From positions 310,001 through 374,000 of the forward strand of contig NZ_DASQNA010000030.1 of NCBI RefSeq assembly GCF_035645195.1: 64,000 nt of DNA, in the 5' to 3' direction. This DNA is from Paenibacillus sp. Lineage in GTDB: Bacteria; Bacillota; Bacilli; Paenibacillales; YIM-B00363. Shown here one piece after another: positions 59,157 to 64,000 of the stretch; the stretch's first letter is position 1; each line of letters starts with the position of its first letter. The notes beneath the pieces are model-generated. The model was not told where the DNA came from. It was given only the letters and a program-made list of their open reading frames with translations, and searched no databases. A program made the position numbers and the translations under genes.

Positions 59157-59726
59157 ATGACGGCGAAATCGCTGGCGCATAAATTGGGACAGGGCTTAAG
59201 CCCGCAAGGCTTCATCGACGCAATGACGAAAAACCAAGAGGCGTTCTTGGAGTGGCAAAGCAAGTTCTCGTGGGCGAACGAAGACGACCGCGAGTTTTTC
59301 GAAAGCTTGAACAACCGGGACGACCTGCGCTGCGTCATTCTCGCGGCGGACTGGTGCGGCGACGTCGTGCGCAACATTCCGGTCGTGTTCAAGGCGCTGG
59401 AAAACAGCGGCATGCCGGTCGAAGTGCTGATCATGGAAGAAAACTTGGACGTCATGGATCAATTCCTCACGCTTGGCGGACGCTCGATTCCGGTCGTCAT
59501 TTTCGCGGATACGGGCGGCTTCGTGCTCGGCACGTGGGGCCCGCGTCCGAAATACGTCCAGGAGCCGATGGTGAAGTTCAAGACGGAAAACCCGGACCGC
59601 GAGGCGCCGGATTATCAGGCGAAGCTCGACGAGACGCGGAAAGAAATCAAGGCGCGCTACGGCGAAGGCACCGAATACCAACAGCTGATCGTGAAAGAGC
59701 TCCGCGAGCTCATCTCGACGTTCTAA
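59157..59726 (+). CDS. Thioredoxin-like fold protein (Thioredoxin_9 type)
   Basis: A 189-residue cytoplasmic protein with an N-terminal helical part and a thioredoxin fold. The active-site region is AADWCGDVVRNIP, with one cysteine only, followed by the conserved GGRSIPVVIFAD and LGTWGPRPKYVQE. A single-cysteine WCGD motif is common in this branch, so classical disulfide exchange is doubtful and the function is unknown. ATG 59157 lies nine bases after CGGAGG; the in-frame TTG at 59148 abuts it. The hydrolase gene follows at 13 bp. Confidence 0.87.
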   Translation: MTAKSLAHKLGQGLSPQGFIDAMTKNQEAFLEWQSKFSWANEDDREFFESLNNRDDLRCVILAADWCGDVVRNIPVVFKALENSGMPVEVLIMEENLDVMDQFLTLGGRSIPVVIFADTGGFVLGTWGPRPKYVQEPMVKFKTENPDREAPDYQAKLDETRKEIKARYGEGTEYQQLIVKELRELISTF

Positions 59727-59739
59727 GGGCGGATCCGCG

Positions 59740-60366
59740 ATGGCGATTCGTATCGAGACGTTCACGTTGGGACCGTTGCAGACGAATGCGTATTTGCTCT
59801 CCGACGACGAGAGCGGCCGCGGCATCGTCATCGATCCCGGGCAGCGTCCGGACGCGCTGCTGCGCCGCATCGAGCCGCTCGAGATCGAGGCGATCGTGCT
59901 GACGCACGCGCACTTCGACCATATCGGCGGCGTCGACGCCGTTCGCAAAGCGAAAGGCTGCCCGGTCTACCTGCACGACGCCGAGGCGGACTGGCTGACG
60001 GATCCGAAGCTGAACGGCTCGCTGAATTGGCCGGATCTCGGCGCGCCGATTCGGACGGAGCCCGCCGAGTTCGCGCTCGATGCGGGCATGTCGCTGAAAC
60101 TGCTCGGCGAGACGTTCCGGGTGCTGCATACGCCGGGCCATTCTCCGGGCAGCGTCAGCTTGATTTGGGGGCAGCACGCCTTCTGCGGCGACGTGCTGTT
60201 CAAGCAGGGAGTCGGACGGACCGACCTGAGAGGCGGCAGCTCGCGCGAGCTGTACGATTCGATCCACGATCAGCTGTTCAAGCTGCCCCCGGACACGATC
60301 GTCTACCCGGGACATGGTCCGAAGACGACGATCGGGTATGAGAAGGAACACAATCCGTACGTGTAG
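59740..60366 (+). CDS. MBL-fold hydrolase (glyoxalase II-like)
   Basis: A 208-residue metallo-beta-lactamase-fold protein. The metal-binding motif THAHFDHIGG is intact, as are HTPGHSPGSVSL, FCGDVLFKQGVGRTDL and YPGHGPKTTIGYEKEHNP, the signature of the small hydroxyacylglutathione-hydrolase-like group. It probably hydrolyses thioesters. The start follows AAGGGCGG, and the gene is packed between the thioredoxin-like and DUF2905 genes. Confidence 0.92.
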   Translation: MAIRIETFTLGPLQTNAYLLSDDESGRGIVIDPGQRPDALLRRIEPLEIEAIVLTHAHFDHIGGVDAVRKAKGCPVYLHDAEADWLTDPKLNGSLNWPDLGAPIRTEPAEFALDAGMSLKLLGETFRVLHTPGHSPGSVSLIWGQHAFCGDVLFKQGVGRTDLRGGSSRELYDSIHDQLFKLPPDTIVYPGHGPKTTIGYEKEHNPYV

Positions 60367-60380
60367 AGGAGGGATGCGGC

Positions 60381-60605
60381 GTGAATCCGACGGCGAAGCT
60401 GCTCATCATTGCCGGCGTCGCGCTGATCGTGGTCGGGCTCCTGTGGCAGGTCGGGGGAAAATATTTGCAGTTTCTCGGCAAGCTCCCCGGCGATATCGCG
60501 GTGGAGCGGGAAAACGTAAGATTTTATTTTCCGATCGTCACGTGCTTGCTGATCAGCGTCGTAGGCTCGCTGCTCCTATATTTGTTTCGGATGTTTCGCG
60601 GATGA
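60381..60605 (+). CDS. DUF2905 small membrane protein
   Basis: A 74-residue protein with two TM segments (about 7-25 and 50-70) flanking the family motif GGKYLQFLGKLPGDIAVERE. DUF2905 proteins are widespread in Firmicutes and of unknown function. GTG 60381 follows AGAGGAGGG. It is the last gene of the run before a terminator. Confidence 0.92.
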   Translation: MNPTAKLLIIAGVALIVVGLLWQVGGKYLQFLGKLPGDIAVERENVRFYFPIVTCLLISVVGSLLLYLFRMFRG

Positions 60606-60641
60606 AGGCGGCGCCCGCCGCTTGACGTCCGCTCCTTTTTT
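60598..60641 (+). terminator. Terminator after the DUF2905 gene
   Basis: GCGGA/TCCGC outer pairing and GGCGG/CCGCC inner pairing, then TCCTTTTTT. The right side overlaps the -35 of the next promoter. Confidence 0.65.
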
Positions 60642-60670
60642 GTATAGATTTAAATAAACGTTTAATTAAA
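60622..60670 (+). promoter_or_regulatory. Promoter and TetR-type operator of the permease operon
   Basis: TTGACG (60622-60627) and TATAGA (60643-60648, 15-bp spacer) are followed at once by a 22-bp inverted repeat, 60649-60670, with arms TTTAAATAAAC and GTTTAATTAAA (10 of 11 pairs match). An operator over the transcription start fits repression by the TetR protein encoded as the second gene of this operon. Confidence 0.72.
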
Positions 60671-60711
60671 AAATAAGGGTGCAAAACCCGCAGAGACAAG
60701 AGGGATATCGG

Positions 60712-61866
60712 ATGAGTGGAGTTTGGAGAGCCTTTTTTAAGCTGCCGATGACGACGGTGGGCATCGCGACGGCGGCGCTGTTTCAGCTTATTTTTTGCGT
60801 CGTTTGGATGACGGGGTACGACGGCGTGAACGAGAACGCGGATCGATTGACGGTGGCGATCGTCAACGAGGACGGCGAGGCCGGATCGGTCGCGGCGGGC
60901 GCGCTCGGCGGGCAGCTGCCGTTCCGGATCGAACACGTCCCGACGCTCGAAGACGCGCAGAAGCGGCTCGATGAGCGGCAGGTGCAGATGGTCGTCCACA
61001 TACCGAGCGGCTTCGGCGCGGCGCTGGCCGCGCCGGACGCGAAAGCCGCGCTGAATTATTACATCAACGAATCGAATCCGGCGACGATCAAGAGCATGAT
61101 GACGGCCGCTTCGTCGCAAATCACTTCGGCCGTGAACGATATGGCCGCGGCGAGAGGCGTCGAAACCGCGCTCGCGCGGCTGCAGCTGCCGGAGGCGCAA
61201 GCGTCCGCGCTGGCGAAGGGCCTCGTCTCCCGAGTCGAAGGGAACGTCGTCGCTACGAATCCGGTGAACAATATGGCGAGCCAAATGGTGCCGATGATGA
61301 TGGTGCTGGCGTCGTACGTCGGCTCGATGCTGCTGTCCATGAATCTGGAGCAGACGTCCATGGCGCTCTCCTCCCGGTTTACGCGCTGGCAGCGGTTCGG
61401 CGTGCGGCAGCTGATCAATGCCGGCACGGCGGTCGTCGTCGGGTTGTTCGCCGTTTCGCTCGTCACGCTGTTCGGCGGCGCTTACGCAGGCGGGTTTCTG
61501 GCGCTGTGGGGATTCGTTTCGCTCGTGCTGTTCTCTTTCATGACCTTATCGCAAATTTTCTTACTGCTGTTCGGTCCGGGCGGCATGGTGTTCAACATCG
61601 TGCTGCTGTCGGCGCAGCTCGTCTCTTCGGGGGCCATGGTGCCGCGGGAGCTGCTGCCCGACTTTTACCGGGAGCTCGGCGCGTTCCTGCCGGCCACTTA
61701 CGCCGTCGAAGGGCTGATGGATTTGCTGTTCGGCGGGCCTAGCGCGGCCGGAGCTGCGGCCTCGTTGGCAGCCGCTATCGCGATTTGCCTCGCGGTCGGC
61801 GCCGGCGCGGCGGCCGTCCGCCGGGCGGCGAAGCAGCCTGCGCAAAGGTCGGTGGCTGCGGCATGA
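60712..61866 (+). CDS. ABC-2/YhgE-type membrane permease
   Basis: A 384-residue membrane protein with one N-terminal TM (about 14-34), an extracellular domain (IVNEDGEAGSVAAGALGGQL, then RQVQMVVHIPSGFGAAL) and five or six C-terminal TM helices. It matches the ABC-2 permease/YhgE-Pip organisation used for drug or lipid export. No ATPase is encoded nearby. ATG 60712 follows AGAGGGA. It is the first gene of an operon with a TetR repressor (4-bp overlap) and an oxidoreductase, and is probably induced by a toxic compound. Confidence 0.85.
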   Translation: MSGVWRAFFKLPMTTVGIATAALFQLIFCVVWMTGYDGVNENADRLTVAIVNEDGEAGSVAAGALGGQLPFRIEHVPTLEDAQKRLDERQVQMVVHIPSGFGAALAAPDAKAALNYYINESNPATIKSMMTAASSQITSAVNDMAAARGVETALARLQLPEAQASALAKGLVSRVEGNVVATNPVNNMASQMVPMMMVLASYVGSMLLSMNLEQTSMALSSRFTRWQRFGVRQLINAGTAVVVGLFAVSLVTLFGGAYAGGFLALWGFVSLVLFSFMTLSQIFLLLFGPGGMVFNIVLLSAQLVSSGAMVPRELLPDFYRELGAFLPATYAVEGLMDLLFGGPSAAGAAASLAAAIAICLAVGAGAAAVRRAAKQPAQRSVAAA

Positions 61867-62480
61867 CCCCTGCTGGCGAACAAGACGTGCGGAAGCGAAT
61901 CCTGCTCGCGGCGAAATCGCTGTTCGCGGACAAAGGGTTCGAGGGCGCCTCGGTGCGCGAGGTGTGCGAAGCGGCGGGGGTGAACGTCGCGCTTGTGTCG
62001 TATCACTTCGGCGGCAAGGAGAAGCTGTTCCAAGCGCTCTTCGATGAATTTTTCCCGCCCGCGGCCGCGCTGGAGCCGTACCGCCCATTGCTTGACCGGC
62101 CGTACGAAGGCTTGGCCTTCATGATCGAGCAAGTGATGCGGACCCTCGTCCAGGAGCGGGACATGTCGGCGATCATCGAGCAGGAAATTTTGAAGCGGTC
62201 GCCGCGCCTTCCGTTCATCCAGGAGCGGGTGTTTCCGTTCTGGAGGTTCCTTAGGGACCTGCTGAACCGCGGGAAGGCGGAAGGCGTATTTCGGTTCCGT
62301 TCGCTCGATACGACGTTTTTCATGGTGCTTGGCGCTATACTGTTTCATAAGAGGGGATTCTACTTTGAACCGCTGATGCAGGAGGCGCCGCAGCGACCGG
62401 AAGACGTAATCGCGGATACGATCGCATTCGTCTACGGGGGGCTGGGCGCGGCGCCTCCGGAAGGAGGAAGGATCGAATGA
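61863..62480 (+). CDS. TetR/AcrR-family repressor
   Basis: A 205-residue regulator with an N-terminal TetR HTH (RKRILLAAKSLFADKGFEGA, then VREVCEAAGVNVALVSYHFG) and a helical ligand-binding domain resembling the CecR-type C-terminal domain (DMSAIIEQEILKRSPRLPFI). The start overlaps the permease stop as ATGA. It probably binds the 22-bp operator at 60649-60670 and so represses its own operon. Confidence 0.92.
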   Translation: MTPAGEQDVRKRILLAAKSLFADKGFEGASVREVCEAAGVNVALVSYHFGGKEKLFQALFDEFFPPAAALEPYRPLLDRPYEGLAFMIEQVMRTLVQERDMSAIIEQEILKRSPRLPFIQERVFPFWRFLRDLLNRGKAEGVFRFRSLDTTFFMVLGAILFHKRGFYFEPLMQEAPQRPEDVIADTIAFVYGGLGAAPPEGGRIE

Positions 62481-63460
62481 AAGCGATCGTAGCGGAGACG
62501 TTCGGCGGGCCGGAGGCGCTCGCCGTCGTCGATCGGCCCGCGCCCGAAACGGGCGCGGGCGAGCTGCTCGTGCGCGTGCGGGCGACCGCCCTGAACCGGG
62601 CGGACGTACTGCAGCGCATGGGGAAATATCCGCCGCCGCCCGGGGTGACCGACATCCTGGGGCTGGAGATGGCGGGCGAGGTCGCGGCGGTCGGGCCCGG
62701 CGCGGAAGGCTTTCGCGCCGGGGACCGGGTGTGCGCGCTGCTGCCCGGCGGCGGCTATGCGGAGTACGCGGTTATCCCGGCCGGCATGGCGATGCGCATC
62801 CCGGACGGCATGACGTTCGAGGAGGCGGCGGCGGTGCCGGAGGCGTTCCTTACCGCGTACCTCAACTTGTGGCGGCTCGGGGGCCTTGCGCCGGGGCATC
62901 GCGTGCTCGTTCACGCCGCGGGGAGCGGCGTCGGAACGGCGGCGATTCAGCTGATCCGGGAAGCCGGGGCGGCGTCGTACGCGACCGCCGGCGCCACGGA
63001 GAAGCTGAAGGCGGCGCTCGAGCTCGGCGCGGCCGCCGCGTGGAACTACCGCGACGGCTCGTTCCGCGAATGGCTGCTTGCGCAGACGGGCGGCCGCGGC
63101 GTCGACATCGCGCTCGACTTCGTCGGCGCGCCGTACTTCGCCGATCATCTGGCGACGCTCGCGATGGACGGGCGGCTCATCGTCATCGGCCTGCTCGGCG
63201 GCGGCGCCGTGCCGGACGGCTTCTCGCTCGGCACGCTCGTCGCGAAGCGTCTGCACGTCATCGGCACGACGCTGCGTTCGCGGCCCGTCTCCGAGAAAAT
63301 CTCGCTGACGCAGGATTTCGCCGCCTTCGCGCTGCCGCGGTTCGCGGACGGCCGGCTGAAGGCGGTCGTCGATTCCGTCTACGCGTTCGAGGACGCCGCC
63401 GAGGCGCATCGCCGCATGGAGTCGAACGCGAACATCGGAAAAATCGTGCTGCGGCTGTAG
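62477..63460 (+). CDS. NAD(P)H:quinone oxidoreductase, PIG3-like
   Basis: A 327-residue zinc-free medium-chain reductase. It begins MKAIVAETFGGPEALAVVDR and includes ATALNRADVLQRMGKYPPPP, a signature of the PIG3/TP53I3 quinone reductases, and the NADPH motif VHAAGSGVGTAAIQLI. It reduces quinones or related electrophiles. It overlaps the TetR stop by 4 bp, so the operon combines export, sensing and reduction of one class of compound, which is inference from arrangement. Confidence 0.92.
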   Translation: MKAIVAETFGGPEALAVVDRPAPETGAGELLVRVRATALNRADVLQRMGKYPPPPGVTDILGLEMAGEVAAVGPGAEGFRAGDRVCALLPGGGYAEYAVIPAGMAMRIPDGMTFEEAAAVPEAFLTAYLNLWRLGGLAPGHRVLVHAAGSGVGTAAIQLIREAGAASYATAGATEKLKAALELGAAAAWNYRDGSFREWLLAQTGGRGVDIALDFVGAPYFADHLATLAMDGRLIVIGLLGGGAVPDGFSLGTLVAKRLHVIGTTLRSRPVSEKISLTQDFAAFALPRFADGRLKAVVDSVYAFEDAAEAHRRMESNANIGKIVLRL

Positions 63461-63486
63461 CCGGCAGCATTCTATCGTCATTCCGC

Positions 63487-63546
63487 AAGCCGCAGCTGCC
63501 GGACCGTCTCCAAGAAGAGCGGAACGGCGGCTGCGGCTTCGTCTTT
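63487..63546 (+). terminator. Terminator of the permease/TetR/oxidoreductase operon
   Basis: AAGCCGCAGCTGCCG (63487-63501) and CGGCGGCTGCGGCTT (63525-63539) pair over 15 bp with one U-G, followed by CGTCTTTGCG. The T-tract is modest. Between here and 63673 I see no gene. Confidence 0.7.
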
Positions 63547-63673
63547 GCGTTCGGAGGGAAAGGGCCGGTCGGGGTTTCCTCGGGTTGACCGGCCGCGGCG
63601 CCGGTCCTGCTTCCCTCCTCGGAAGGAAACGGCATCCGCCATAAATCCTGCGACTTTAGCACCTTTTTCCACG

Positions 63674-63722
63674 TTCACTATATTTTAACGTCTAGCGAAC
63701 CGCGAGTTTACATTTGTTTGCT
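63674..63722 (+). promoter_or_regulatory. Candidate Pho box before phoX
   Basis: TTCAC (63674), TTAAC (63685), CGAAC (63696), TTTAC (63707) and TTGCT (63718) recur every 11 bp in the same orientation. PhoP of Bacillus binds direct TT(A/C/T)ACA-like repeats with about 5-bp gaps, so four consecutive half-sites with an 11-bp period fit. The nearest -10-like sequence is TTAGAT at about 63733. Confidence 0.55.
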
Positions 63723-63778
63723 ATCGTGCCTCTTAGATGCGGAGCCATCTACATTTCCCATTATAGGAGGCATCGATC

Positions 63779-64000
63779 ATGGACAAGTTTATGAGCCGCA
63801 GGTCGTTTTTGAAGTGGGGAGGCATGAGCGCGGCGGCAATGATGCTGGGGGCGGCCGGAGCGCTGACGCTCGGCAAACCGGGGAACGCGCTCGCTTCGGC
63901 GCTAGGGGGCCCGACCTCCGGGGCGGGCGGCTACGGTCCGCTCGTGAAGGATCCAGGCGGCGTGTTGAATTTGCCGGAAGGCTTCCAGTACCGCATCATT
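63779..64000 (+). CDS. phoX: PhoX-family alkaline phosphatase, N-terminal part
   Basis: The first 74 codons of a gene that continues past the window. It begins MDKFMSRRSFLKWGGMSAAA, a twin-arginine signal (SRRSFLK) followed by a hydrophobic stretch, so it is exported folded by Tat. The mature start GYGPLVKDPGGVLNLPEGFQ, then YRII, is the opening of the PhoX (DUF839) beta-propeller phosphatases, which use iron and calcium. TAGGAGG precedes the ATG by eight bases. The upstream 11-bp-periodic repeats suggest phosphate-starvation control. Confidence 0.85.
   Translation, partial: MDKFMSRRSFLKWGGMSAAAMMLGAAGALTLGKPGNALASALGGPTSGAGGYGPLVKDPGGVLNLPEGFQYRII

Noticed and set aside
59157-59726. Apparent loss of the second active-site cysteine in the thioredoxin-like protein (WCGDV)
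   Set aside because: Single-cysteine WCGD motifs are normal for this branch of thioredoxin-like proteins, so it is not a degenerate copy.
63478-63678. 66-residue minus-strand frame before phoX
   Set aside because: It has no ribosome binding site, is low-complexity and basic, and runs through the 15-bp terminator hairpin.

Overview
The window looks like chromosomal DNA of a high-GC, endospore-forming Firmicute of the Paenibacillaceae (Paenibacillus or Cohnella-like). Evidence: LplB/LplC-type sugar permeases under a membrane-bound AraC regulator, a YyaC-type spore protein, a UPF0435 (YfkK) protein, strong AGGAGG ribosome binding sites, GTG/TTG starts and Bacillus-type promoters. No rRNA, tRNA, phage, insertion sequence or CRISPR array was seen, so the genus is inference.

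Region 1 (1-18.6 kb) is a polysaccharide-utilisation locus: the end of a GH31 glucosidase, a two-TM AraC regulator, a three-component ABC importer without its ATPase, a 1640-residue secreted double beta-helix protein with carbohydrate-binding modules, a heparinase II/III-family lyase, a GH38 alpha-mannosidase and a GH88 unsaturated glucuronyl hydrolase. Lyase plus GH88 plus GH38 suggests a glycan in which a uronic acid is linked to alpha-mannose. The importer operon and the lyase operon have matching promoters: an identical 15-bp box, a second related box 65-66 bp downstream abutting the -35, and a -10 at a fixed distance. The AraC protein probably controls both.

Region 2 (18.7-29.5 kb) holds a COG0523 metal-chaperone GTPase fused to a SAM methyltransferase, an ABC-F ATPase behind a 42-codon leader ORF and a strong terminator (attenuation), an SPFH protein with a small ribbon-helix-helix partner, a repeat-rich intergenic stretch, a small membrane protein, a secreted GH26-like enzyme, a PatB/MalY beta-lyase and a PQQ-type sugar dehydrogenase.

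Region 3 (29.5-39.6 kb) holds an AraC regulator divergent from galK-galE-galT (Leloir pathway), a 54-residue ORF and a CPBP membrane protease, a 51-bp tandem array whose units each carry a perfect hairpin, a luciferase-like oxidoreductase, an RNA m5C methyltransferase and a UDP-glucuronate-epimerase-like protein.

Region 4 (39.7-49.2 kb) is two adjacent giant secreted RCC1-repeat proteins that share an unnamed ~100-residue repeat module and a C-terminal helical module. The second gene has a perfect FNR/CRP-type palindrome positioned for class II activation.

Region 5 (49.2-64 kb) is mixed: UPF0435, YyaC, an SRAP protein, a GHL6-type glycosidase with a divergent AraC gene and a cre site, an Fsr-like exporter, TauE/SafE, VOC, two quinone-oxidoreductase-like enzymes, a cupredoxin, DedA, a thioredoxin-like protein, a metallo-beta-lactamase-fold hydrolase, DUF2905, an ABC-2 permease/TetR/oxidoreductase operon with a 22-bp operator, and the start of a Tat-exported PhoX phosphatase behind a candidate Pho box.
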